From: Sphagnum compactum
Lineage: Eukaryota > Bryophyta > Sphagnopsida > Sphagnales
Direction of reading: 5' to 3'
Assembly (NCBI GenBank): GCA_965153455.1
Contig: OZ234493.1
Location: 1,054,001 to 1,118,000 of the forward strand
DNA: 64,000 nucleotides
The translations under genes were made by a program, and so were the position numbers. The notes beneath the pieces were generated by a model. The model did not search any database. It was not told where the DNA came from and saw nothing but the letters and a program-made list of their open reading frames with translations. Numbering within the stretch: the first letter of the stretch is position 1; the number at the start of each line of letters is the position of its first letter. Below are positions 11,601 through 22,750 of the stretch, in pieces.

Positions 11601-13490
11601 ATTCCCTGTTTCTATTTTTATGTTTTGAATATCATCAGATTTGGCTAAATGTATTTAGGGACAATCGCCACTTGAACAACATCACTATTTATTTATTTTA
11701 AACATCAACCATATCTAGGTTCTTTCCAAAGAAAATAATTTAGACCTGCAATATCTTTATTTTTAATTTATCATATCCTTCACCTTGTTCATTACAAATA
11801 AAAGAAAAGACTAATCACAAGCTCGTGTCTATGATCCAAGATCAAGGATAACAGATTGTGAGCCTTTCTCTAATTGTATTTTTTCAAAAAATAAAAATCA
11901 ATGACCCCACATGCTTCCTTCTTGATGTTCATACCCAAATCCAGACTCCAAATCAAAACCTAATTCATCTTTTGTCAAGATATTTAAAACAACAGGAGGA
12001 CTATTATTTTTTTCCTTCAATTTTAAACTCTTTGTTATGACTACATGTAGAACATCACTCAAGAATCAATGACCATGTGACTAGTTCACTACACATGAGT
12101 AGTGACAACATGAAACAAATAGTTTACAATAATCTAAAAAATGTGCCATGTGTAGGGGGTGGTATCATGTCCATTGAAAAAAGAAAAAATTAAAAAATTA
12201 AAAACAACATTATTAAAAAAGGTTAAAAAGATGACAAGCAAAAGCAAATTTGACAATGGTTGAGAATATTATCTTATTTTTATTGGGGTGTTCAATTTTT
12301 GTGGGCAAATGCTTGCATCACTACATGTTTTCATCCATTCTTTTAATTTTTTCACTAATTTTTTAGCCATGTCATAGTTTAGGTGAAATGCATCACATAG
12401 GACCTATTTTGAGCATTTTGGGTCTATTATCAATTTCTTCCACAAATGCAATGCATTTAATTTTGGGTTTTAATTTTGGTGTTTGGACCTTAGAATTTTT
12501 ATTTTTAGAATATTAATGTTATTTAATGTCATTTGAAATAATATTATTAATTTACATTAAAGGATCCATGGGTGTATTTTATATACACAAGTTTAACAAT
12601 TTAGTTAGTTTTTCATTTCAAATTGCATCATCATTTGATTTCATTAATCAATAAAATAATCATTAATTTAATGGATTTTAAAACAAATCCACACTAACTA
12701 TGTTTATCACCTTCCATGTGAATGTGATAGTTTTCCAAAATCTCAATGTACCACAAATTCATTATGTTTCTCCCTTAAAAAGAATTTGAATATGAAAATT
12801 TTCAAATGTTTCTCATGGTTCATAAACATGGTTCAATAGATTTTCAACTTTCATAAAGGTTTTAATCATTTCAACTATTTTCAAAATATATTTATGTTTT
12901 TCGGTACAGTCTTATAAATGTTATTTTTTAACAAAAACCTTTAAACAACACATAAATGAAATTTAAAAAATAGAATTGATTTTAATATAATGGACTATAC
13001 TAATATTCAAAAACATTGTGAAAATCTTTCATAACAATGACATTGTTGGATTGCACCACCCAAAAAATTTATCATGAACCCCTAACTTTGAGCTTGTGAC
13101 CAAGTTTTAAAAAGAACACAAAAAAGGAACATGTCAAGAACAAACTAAGGCCAAAAAATGCCTGAACACATTGGTGGATTGAAAAGGAACATTTTTAAGA
13201 CTCCCAAGATGAATTCACAATTTGGGAGGTGGGAGTTTTAGACTAATTATACTTTTTGGGAAAAAAAATCTAAGGGGGAAAACTTTGTTCAAAGCAAGAA
13301 TTCTTTATATCATTAAAAAGATTTCAAAGCATACATATTGAAAATGAATTACATTCTCCATTTGAAGCTATGAACTAAGAATCATGGCTAAAAGAATGGT
13401 CATGAATTAAACTATCAATTTCACTTTTCACCATTGAAACCCAAAAAATAGGGGTCAAATAGCCTCTAATCAAGTGTGCAATATGGTGTT
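8643..13490. other. 3' flank of BZR1 gene and gene-free DNA
   Basis: 8643 to about 8950 is the likely 3' UTR; no polyadenylation site was fixed. Beyond it no gene is supported. Small open frames such as 9921-10295 have no recognisable domain. The rest is AT-rich with homopolymer T runs (9569-9583, 10498-10515, 10690-10703) and an (AAT)n microsatellite at about 11569-11590. Confidence 0.5.
10375..10860. repeat. Degenerate tandem repeat, about 190-200 bp period, about 2.5 units
   Basis: The pattern GATTTAAAAT(G/T)TTAT...CTTTAGAAATCATCTTTGAA starts near 10380 and recurs near 10571 as GATTTAAAATTTTAT...TACAAATCGTCTTTGAA. A third, weaker start lies near 10770. Each unit contains a poly-T run followed by a GGACC-like stretch, CC(T/C)ACTTT and a T/C-rich AACTTTCT segment. 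No coding potential is evident. Confidence 0.5.
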
Positions 13491-13850
13491 GGAAAGACCT
13501 TATTATGGGATACAACTTTGTAATTGGAAGTTTTTTTATTAAAGTTCATATGAAAAAGTCATGAACCCACAAAATTACAAGATTCATAACTTGGAATTTC
13601 AATGTAATTCCCATGGAAAGGTTTAGTGCATGATATAGGGAGGAGAGTGGTAGCTAGTTTCTTCCCAAGTTTGGGTTTTGTGGATGTAAAACCCAAAATA
13701 AGTCCATGACCCAAAATAGTTCCATTTCTATTAACCACCAACATTATATGGATTGTGCAAGTCATTTGTTCATGAGGTGCCCATGATTGTCAAATCATCC
13801 TAGTCCCATTTTGAAATTCCTACATACCCATTTTACCCTCCAAATGCGTG
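13491..13850. repeat. Dispersed degenerate repeat, copy A
   Basis: Contains ATGAACCCACAAAATTACAAG then ATTCATAAC, followed by a TATAGGGAGGAGAGTGGTAGC segment and CAAGTTTGGGTT. Related pieces occur at about 15288-15325 (inverted), 23400-23460 and 24300-24530. It is probably debris of one old transposon family; no protein is recognised. Confidence 0.45.
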
Positions 13851-13867
13851 CAATTAAAAATTGTGCC

Positions 13868-14275
13868 AAGCCAACCTACTTACCTTCCTACTTACCTACT
13901 TAATCACCTTAACAATCTACCTACACACCTACCTCCCTACATGCCATAACAACCCATTACATACCTACCTACATACCCTAGAACAACCTACCTATATACC
14001 TACCCACTTAAACCTATTTACTTACCCTAGGTCTACTTTCTTACCAACTTATACCTACCTACCTTTACCTACCTCCCTAACTACCTATTAATTTACTAGG
14101 CACCTAGAATTATATTTAGGTTTACAAGCTAGCCATTAGTTATTACCTAGGTAACTAGGTAGGTCTAGTAATTAGGTAGCATATATTCCCTAATTACTAT
14201 TTAGTTTTTAGCTACTACAAACTAATTGTACTACCTAATATTTATTAGTTCCTACTCAATGGTACTTATTAAGTA
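13868..14275. repeat. Degenerate (CCTA)n / (TAGG)n tract
   Basis: Dense CCTAC, ACCT and TTACC words run from about 13868 to 14095, then switch strand sense to AGGTAGGT and TAGGTAG words to about 14190. The apparent reading frame at 13861-14091 is only a Tyr/Leu/Thr/Pro translation of this repeat. Confidence 0.75.
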
Positions 14276-16389
14276 AATTACATGTACACACAACTATAAA
14301 TCTTGAAGGAAAAATATAAGTTAAATTTGTGAACACAATTCAATTTCAAGAAATTTTTTTTTCACAAATCATTTAAAATTTTATACATTATTGTGCATAT
14401 CAATGAATAAATCTTTGAAAGATCTTGAAAAAAATAAAATCATTTGTTTTATTTGAGTAAAACATGAAGAAGAAAATGCATTTCAAAGTTTGAATGTTGG
14501 AAAGATTTGAAATGGAACATGTTAATGACAAAGTTTCACAATTTTTATCAAAACATAGGTGTGGTGAGTTGGTCAAAGATTTGGTAAGTACATGTGGTTG
14601 AAGACGTCAAGAATTCAACTCCCATTCCTTACATGCTTAAAGGAATATGTGAAGATCGTGTACAACCATAGGCTATGGAATGTATGATTTATCCACCACA
14701 ACCTAGGTGGGTAGCTAGCATCTACTTATGAACTTGTTTTATGACCCACCTACCTACATTTAATTAAAAAATTCAGGTATGCATTTTTAAAATTAAAAAA
14801 TTGGCCCAAAAACATTGTTGCCAAAAAAATTTGTTGTTTGATTTGACCAATCAAATAACCCACCATTCAATTAGTCAAAAAGATCACCAGTCAAATCGGT
14901 CATGTCAAAAACGACTTGACCAAAATGGCTAAGTGGTTTTTTTACTAATGTCCAATATGGATATTTTTTGGTCAGAATTTCCAATAGAAAAAGTCATGAT
15001 TTGTATAATTCCATGCATTTAAAGGTTGAAAGGCCATGTGAGAACTTTGGGATGGGATTAAGATGAAGGTCATAAACAAATTAAGTTACATTGTCCAAAT
15101 AATACATTGGTTAACACAATTGAACTCATATGATGTTCAACTTCAATCATGGGCAACCCAAATTCACTTGATTCATATAGCCCAAACCTTTGGAAGGATG
15201 CACCGTTCTTCTCCCTATAATATATTTTGTGATTTAAAATGAAGACTACATCTAAATGGTTTATTTTTTTGAATTTTTTTGAAACTATTAAATTATGAAT
15301 TTTGTTACTTTGTGGGTTCATAACTCACACATAAAAGTTCTAATTGAAAAGATCAAAAATAAATATAGTTTCTAAAAGTATTTTTCAATACCATGTTGCA
15401 CACTATAATTATTAATCATTTGGCCTTTATTGCTTAAGCTTTAATGGTTGAACACCAAATTATCAAATTGATTCCCAACCTTTTTTTTTGGATATTTAAA
15501 ATGTGTTTTAAATCTTCAAATGGAGTTTATAAATCATTTTGGATATTTAATCATTGAGACCTCTTTAATGGTTCTCAAAAAGTTCAATTTGGATAAGTTT
15601 TTTTATTCATAACCTTATACCAAAGATTCGGGACACATGCTAAACTCCAACTCCTAAAATGGGAATTCGTTTGAAAAGTTTAGAAATCATTTCCTTGCAT
15701 TATTACCCACTTGTGGAAGTGTACAATAACACTAGGAAAATTTCTTGATTTTTGTTTTTGTTCATGCATTAACTTTAGTTGTAAACCCAAGGCTAAGGTC
15801 ACAATAACAACCCAATATAAAAACATCCTCATGACATGGACTTTTAAAAGATGTTTGTGGTCCATTCAAGGTGGCATGAAGTTGTCCAAGCTTGCTATAA
15901 CTATTCCTTATGCATGTTTAACTATCCATGACAACCACTTTGAAGGCAATGGAAAATCAAACTCCATGGTGGGATTTTGCTAATTTGAAAAATGGTGGTC
16001 ATCAAGTTTAATAATCACCTTCAGGGGTTTGTGTGATTCAATGTTAGGTTGTTATTACAATTCATGGTTTTTTAAGTTGTCCACATTGACTACCTTGTCC
16101 ACTTCGACTAATGAACATGCCCATTTTGATTAAAGGTTTGTGGTTTGAATGTGAATTATTTATTTTTTACTAGTGAATTTCATTAGAATGGCTAAAATAA
16201 CTATTTATCAAATTGAGTAGTTAGTCAAGTTGAACAAAAAACTGACCACCTTGGTTAAAATGGTCAATGGGTTCTAGTTAAATGGGACATCTAGTCTAGT
16301 TGGACAAATCAAAGTGACATGATTGGTCAAAATAACCAATAGTTTTTTAGTTAAATTGGACGTTTTATGTTAATTGATATCCCAAATTT
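14191..16389. other. AT-rich gene-free stretch
   Basis: Apart from the SINE-like unit and the inverted fragment of the dispersed repeat near 15288-15325, no feature is recognised. Short open frames are isolated and lack domains. Confidence 0.4.
14562..14640 (+). repeat. tRNA-related SINE-like unit 1
   Basis: An A-box-like TGGTGAGTTGG at 14562-14572 is followed about 38 bp later by a B-box-like GAATTCAACTCCC at 14611-14623, the spacing of an internal pol III promoter. The head resembles two other units at 16696-16752 and 17782-17841. A TAGGTGGGTAGC-type stretch follows downstream. The unit is degenerate and would not fold as a functional tRNA. Confidence 0.4.
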
Positions 16390-16880
16390 AGCTATTACCT
16401 AAGCTAAGTAGGTAGCCTACCTACCTACCTACCTACTACTTAGCCTTGATAGGTAGATTTCAGTAAGTAAATAGCCAAAGCCTTATACCTACGTACCTAT
16501 TTACTTAGTTATTACATAGGCCAGGTAAGTAGCATATGTGTACCTATTTATCTACCTAGTTAATACTTTGACTAAGTAGGTAGCCTAGGCCTATTTACCT
16601 ATATTTTAAGCTTACTTACCTATTGACATAAATGGTGATGTGAAATAAACATGTGAATTAAAAAATTTGACAAAAATTGTCACCTTTTGGAGGTGTGGTC
16701 CATTGGTAAGGAAGTTTGGTTTATCATTGTGGAGGTGAAAAGTTCAATTCTTTATACTTGTAACATATGTGCATGCCTAAGACACTAGGGTAGGTAGGTT
16801 AAATTAGGCTAGGCTTACTAGCTTCCTACCTCCTTGCCTGTTTACAACCTACTTAAACCTATTATTATCCACCTACTTAG
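16390..16880. repeat. Degenerate (CCTA)n tracts around a SINE-like unit
   Basis: Runs of CCTACCTACCTACCTAC occur at about 16420-16438, with related ACCTA and GTAGG words to about 16625, and again at about 16785-16880 as TAGGGTAGGTAGG and CCTACC words. The block flanks SINE-like unit 2, and the TAGG run starts about 30 bp after that unit's B box. Confidence 0.65.
16690..16765 (+). repeat. tRNA-related SINE-like unit 2
   Basis: An A-box-like TGGTCCATTGG at 16696-16706 and a B-box-like AAGTTCAATTCTT at 16740-16752 are about 33 bp apart. GTGGTCCATTGGTAAGG followed by GGAGGTGAAAAGTTCAA is the arrangement of tRNA-derived SINE heads. Confidence 0.5.
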
Positions 16881-17577
16881 AAAATATTTCAAAATAATAC
16901 TATAAAAAAATGATTAAATTTAGGTCAATCAAAAAGACCACCCAATCACCATGGTGGGTCCGAACCAACTTGTCCAAATTAACAAGGTGGTCTTTCTATG
17001 CTCGTCAGTTTGAATTTTTTTGATGAAAAAATCCAATAAAAAAACCTTGTTTTTGTAATAGTGACAAGTTTGAAAAGTGGTGACCACCAATGTGTGCATG
17101 GTAGTTACAACCTTCAAAGGTGTGACTCCATTGCAATCTATGAAAATTTCCATTGTGCAAGCTTTTATGAATTTGAAAAACAAGCCCATCCAAAGTTTGA
17201 ACACCAATCAATGAAGCTCACCATAAAGGAAACCAACCCTTCATTTATCTATTGAAAATGAAGAAACTACAAATCAAACAATCTTACTTGACTGGTCTTT
17301 TCAAAGACTATTCATTTTGAACTTGATGATTATGTTTACATCCACATACTTACATGATAATAGAATCACCAACATGTTTTTTTCATTGTCTTTTCTTATG
17401 GAAATTTCAATCAAAATAGACATTGAACATATTTAGACTCAATAAAAAAAACCAGTCAATTACAACAATTATGTAGTTGTTAGTAAATCATTCATCTTCA
17501 TGTGAATAATTTCAATCATGTCTATTTTGATTGAAATCTATCATGTCCATTTTGACTAACATGTTAATTTGTGTGGC

Positions 17578-17602
17578 ATTATTATTATTATTATTATTAT
17601 TT
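17578..17602. repeat. (ATT)n microsatellite
   Basis: Uninterrupted ATT triplets, about eight copies. Confidence 0.9.
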
Positions 17603-17774
17603 TAAATTTGAAATTTTCAACAAGTCATTACAATGTCTAGATTTTTAATATTTTAAAAATTCTATTGAATCACAAAGGTGTTGATTTAAATGCAACTAGA
17701 AGCATTTTAAAACTCAATGTTGTTAACCTAAGTTAGAACTATAACATGGCTAATTTTAATCATATTCATAGGAT

Positions 17775-17862
17775 GTCAAGAGTGAAATTTGAATCCTCAC
17801 CTCCACAACCATATGGCAAGTCCTTAATCAACCAACCACCATGCTTCATGCGGTGACAAATT
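17775..17862 (-). repeat. tRNA-related SINE-like unit 3 (minus strand)
   Basis: On the minus strand, A-box-like TGGTGGTTGGT (17831-17841) precedes B-box-like GGATTCAAATTTCAC (17782-17796) by about 34 bp, with GTGGAGGTGA just before the B box as in unit 2. TTGTCACC lies upstream of both units 2 and 3. Confidence 0.5.
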
Positions 17863-17954
17863 TTGTAATTACATAAATATAAACACAATACATTTTAAAT
17901 TTGTGAACATTAAAATATTAAAATATAATAATTAAGTTCATAATGAAAATTTCA

Positions 17955-18045
17955 TATGTAAGTAGGTAATGTAGGTGGTGCATATATGCATGGTAGTTTG
18001 TAGGTAATACCTACCCATTTACCTAGCTACCTACTTACCTATCAA
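17955..18045. repeat. Short (CCTA)n/(TAGG)n tract
   Basis: AAGTAGGTAATGTAGGTGG followed by CCTACCCATTTACCTAGCTACC; the same word set as the tracts at 13.9, 16.4 and 21.5 kb. Confidence 0.6.
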
Positions 18046-21000
18046 CCTTCATTTCATTATTTGAATTTGTAATGCATTTAAGATTTTAAGGTTTATATAT
18101 ATATTCATTTTAGATATACAAACATAATTCTGAATTTCAATTGGGGTTATAAATTCAAATACAATATAATTTCATGTGATTAATTAATTATTTTTAAATT
18201 TGAAATAAATTTTACACGTGAAAATTTGTGAATAGTTTCACATGTACATAATTTCAGAATTAAAATTTTAATTAAATTAAAACATTATATACATTATGCC
18301 ACATAAGACATCATGTGAATAACATGTTTAGTAACAACAATCACATATGAGGACACATCACCATTTATATCATATTATAATGACTGAATTTAGTCCTTAT
18401 GCTAGCACTATGATTTTCACATATGTCGTCCATGCCTCACAATGTGTCATTTGTAATGTTTGTTTTAATTAAAGTGAAAATTAAACTTAGTCATAATAGA
18501 CAGTGTTATTTTCATAGTTAGTCAAAATAGACATTATTAATCATGTCAATAAAGAAAATTCAAATATACAATCATATTAGTCAAATTCAAATAATGAAGA
18601 ACACATGTTTTTGTTGTAATGAATTTAATATGATATTTTATCCAAAATTTTGAATATTTTTGTTAAAATTTGGCATGAATTTTAAACTAATGACATTAGT
18701 CTAGCTCTTCATCTCGATATTTTTCACTAAATTTGTGATGTTGTTCACTTGCCAATCATCCATAAGAATATTTAGCCAAATTTGGTGATATTGAAAATAT
18801 GAAAAAAGAAAATCTTAAACACCTTTTTTGTTGTACACAATTGTAGCGATTTTTGGTAGTGTTTAATTCAAAAATTCAAAAAAATTGCAATATAATTTTC
18901 TTTCTCCAAAATAATCATATAATGACCAAAAATCACCACAAAAAAATCATTGTTTCATTTTTTTTTTTTCATAAATTCATGTTTAAAATTACCCTATTGC
19001 TTATACATGAAACATTAAGTTTATCAAACATTTAACTATGTTCATGTTTTCATTCAAATGTAACATAGGGGAAATTATTCTTTGCATAGTTGTGAAACAT
19101 GTGAGATAAAAGGTATTTTTTTGGTGATGATATGAAGTAATAGGACATTAAAAGAATATTTTATAAGAATTAATAACATTCTAGATATATAATCGAAGCA
19201 TATTTCCATAATACAAACCTTATATATATATATATATATATATTCCCCTAGAATGTAACAAAACATATTCACCATATATGCAAATATCCATACATATCAC
19301 ATCAAATCTTCATGAAATGAAACTTTGGCCCTTTTTAACCCAACAAAAAACATTTTGTTTTTTATGAAGTTTTTGAAATGATGTAATTTTACTACTCACA
19401 ATCATGTATAAATATTCATAAAAGACCATAATAAATAACCAAATTAAAACATATATTCAAGTTCTTTTCAATTTTATGTCTTCATATTCATCAATAGATG
19501 GCCATTTATAAATTTTCAAAATGAATGATTCAATTTCACAAAAGATTAAATAGAGTCAAAATTTTACCATTGATCAACTACCAACTATCCATTATTTATT
19601 ATTCACTAAATGACCAATGAAACATTTTGAAATTACAAAAAAGTCATTGAGATGCAAATTCAAAAATATAAAAACATTATGCATTTTATTTCATTAGAAT
19701 CCAATGTTTAAAACTTCTAGAATAATTCTTCAAAGTCAAGGGATTGTAAGATTTTATTACATACAATAAATCCTTGGCTACTTTCATAAGGATTGCACCC
19801 ACATTCTATTCAATCCAAGGACTAACAAGGTAATTCTAAGTTGTAATGTTAAATTTGATGAAACATGCATTGATTGGGCATTAACATAATATTTTAATGT
19901 GTTTCATCTTTGGAGTAAACATCACAACAAAAGAACTTGGCCCATGTGTTTTACATTTGGAGCAAAACACCACAACAAAGGATTTTGAGAACTTCAAATA
20001 ACTGCATGAGATTAAAGTATTGTTGAATGTGTTGTAGTCATCCAAAAAAAATGAATTTCAAAGATACTTTGATCTTTTTGATACGTCAAATCTAATGTAA
20101 GGAATAAGTTTCGTACAACTTGTGATATTTTTTTCAAAAAGGATCAAATCCAATAGTGAATGCAAACAATCATTAAAATTCAATTAAACAAAATTTATTT
20201 ATATGACCTTAAGTTTGGGCTCACGACCTAGGCTTTGACAAGTCAAATGGATAAAGAGTCAAAAATAAATTAAGACAAGGAAGGCACCCAAATTCATTCC
20301 CCTTGTGAAAGGAAATTGCATGAAAATGCAAGGAGTCCCAAAACTCCCAAATGCATTTTCATTCTTGATAACTTGAAGTTTTGGGGCATCTTGTAATTTT
20401 TGAATAAAAGTTAAAATTCAAACCTTGTCCAAATTGGTCCCTTTTTAGACCATTGGAACTTTTTTGAAGAATTGATATTTAAAGTGGGTCATATTCTTAG
20501 TTTGAACATTTGAAACTATTAATGGGTTTTTCTATTCCCATTAAATTTTCAACTTCTGAATTTTCTAGCAATAGGTACATTAACACTACAAATTTTAAAT
20601 CTATCTACAATTCCGAAACTCACATGTACTCAAATTGCACATAGCTTCAAGAAAAAAAATGTTAAAAAAAATGTTATCATATTTCAAGTGAAAAAGAAAC
20701 ACAAAATCAAATTAATATCAAAGAGTCTCCTTGAATAGGTTTGTCTTTTAGTCTTTATACTGACTAATTCAAAATTTGAATAGTCATAATAGACCATTTA
20801 AATAATCATTAGCCAATACTTAATTAATAGTCCTAAAAATTTAAAAACTACACCCTATTTAACCACATGTTTCATTACCTGTTCTACCAATTATAAGTTC
20901 TGCAAACTATCAACTGATTATCAACCTATCAACTTGTCTATTAACCTAGTGTAATGTTCCCTATCACTTTCTATAACCGATTAAGTTAATGTCACATGTT

Positions 21001-21520
21001 AGGTTAATATAATAGGTTAGTTAGATCTTGTTAAATATAACAACTTGCCTAAACCTATAACCTATTAGGTCATTTGATACTAAATCTGGGTAACAGAAAC
21101 ATAAGTTATAGTTGATTGTGTGGTTAAAAATCAAAATGGCACTATGAAAAAACAAGGTGTTTTGCAACTAGCCTTGCAACTCAATTTTTAAATTACAATG
21201 ACCACTTACAACTCACCATATATACGATGCAATTCATTGTAACTCAATTGTAACTATGTTGAAATAACTCATTTTCAACTACTATGCAATTCCACTATAA
21301 CTATAACCATAACATCCTATTAATGTTACTAATTTTCATCCATCCATTAAAATTTAACACATGACAATATGAAGATTTTTGGATTAAATTATTTTTGAAG
21401 AATTGATCTCCATCGTCTATTACTATTGTTAATGATGGTTTGAAATTATGACACACAACATAATAAAAAATTGCCACATGGCATATTAATTGAATTGAAT
21501 TTAAAATATATTTATATATT
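18046..21520. other. AT-rich gene-free stretch
   Basis: No gene is supported. A (TA)n microsatellite lies at about 19221-19242. Everything else is AT-rich unique-looking sequence with only short, domain-free open frames. Confidence 0.45.
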
Positions 21521-21524
21521 TATT

Positions 21525-21625
21525 TCAATAGGTAGGTAGGTCGATACATAGCCATAGGTAGATAGGTTGATATGTTCTAGGACCTACATACCTACTTACT
21601 TATGTATGTAGCCAAGTAAGTAAGA
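21525..21625. repeat. Short (TAGG)n/(CCTA)n tract
   Basis: AATAGGTAGGTAGGTCG, AGGTAGATAGG and CCTACATACCTACTTACTTATG words are packed within 100 bp. Confidence 0.6.
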
Positions 21626-21899
21626 AAATACCAAATTAGATGAATTAAAAAATATATATTTTTGTAGATTATGTTTTTACATTTTGTGTTTTGCCTTTAG
21701 GGTTAAGCTTTTTTGAGCTCATCCCAAAATGACATGTGTATTTTAATGTGAGAATATTTTTTAAAAAAAAATTTATATAGTTTGTGACATGGGATTTAAA
21801 GACAAAAGCATACGGGTTAAATCTTCTAGTTGTTTTTCAATTCCAAATTAAGTTGCAATTGCATAAAGATTTTCTCACATGTTTTGTGTTTGTTTTTCA

Positions 21900-22750
21900 T
21901 TATGTAAATGATAAAAATAAATTATTATTTATTTGATACTTATATGTGTGAATTAATTATTTAATATTTAATAATCTGATATAGTGATTTAAAATAATTA
22001 ATTCTTGTAATTAATAAATAAAAGTTATTTGAAATAATTAGTTTAATTCATCTTTTTTTATTGGCTATTTCAATTAATCAATTATTGGTTATTTTAATAA
22101 TTTATTGTTAGATAATTAATTACCAAAAATTCACATAATTAATCATATTTTGTCTTTTTCAAAAATTATTAATTATTTGAATTAATCAACAAATAAATTA
22201 TTTGAATCAAATTGATTTATAATCATATTAAAACTTAATTATTCATTTTAAGTAATTAGTTCATAATAATTAAATAAATTACATATTACTTAATATTTAA
22301 TAAATTATTGACTAATAATTCATTATTAAAATTTAAAAATGAATTTGGGTAGAAAATAATAAGGTATAAATACGCATATCCATTTGTACATGTAAATTGA
22401 ATTTTTAATATAGTATGCACATAGCTTTTAATCTCACATTTAGCTTAATTATATGTATTTAATTAATTAATTTCTTATTAAATTTAGATAATTATTGATT
22501 TGGTAATTATTGATGAGATAGTAATTACCTTAATTAATTGGCTTAATTCATTATTAAGTGTCCCCAATTTAGATAAATATTTATTTTATTATTATTTGAT
22601 GAATAATTATTATTACTATACATCCATATTATTCAATATAATTAACATTATTAGTTAGTTAATTAATTTTAAAATAATTACATGAATTACACTTATTTAT
22701 GTAGATTAATAGTCAAATTATTGAAACAATAATTTTTTAAAAATATTACA
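21900..22750. other. Extremely AT-rich block
   Basis: Almost purely A/T sequence dominated by TTAATTAAT, AATAATTA and TAATTAATT words, with very few G or C. It contains no open frame of note. Such blocks can behave as easily unwound or matrix-associated DNA; that role is inference only. Confidence 0.5.

Noticed and set aside
13861-14091. 76-aa frame rich in Tyr, Thr, Leu and Pro
   Set aside because: Pure translation of the (CCTA)n-type tract.
14562-17862. Functional tRNA genes
   Set aside because: A- and B-box-like words are present but acceptor and anticodon stems cannot be paired; treated as SINE-like.
13868-21625. CRISPR-like array from regularly recurring CCTA words
   Set aside because: No constant repeat/spacer pattern, and the genome is a plant.
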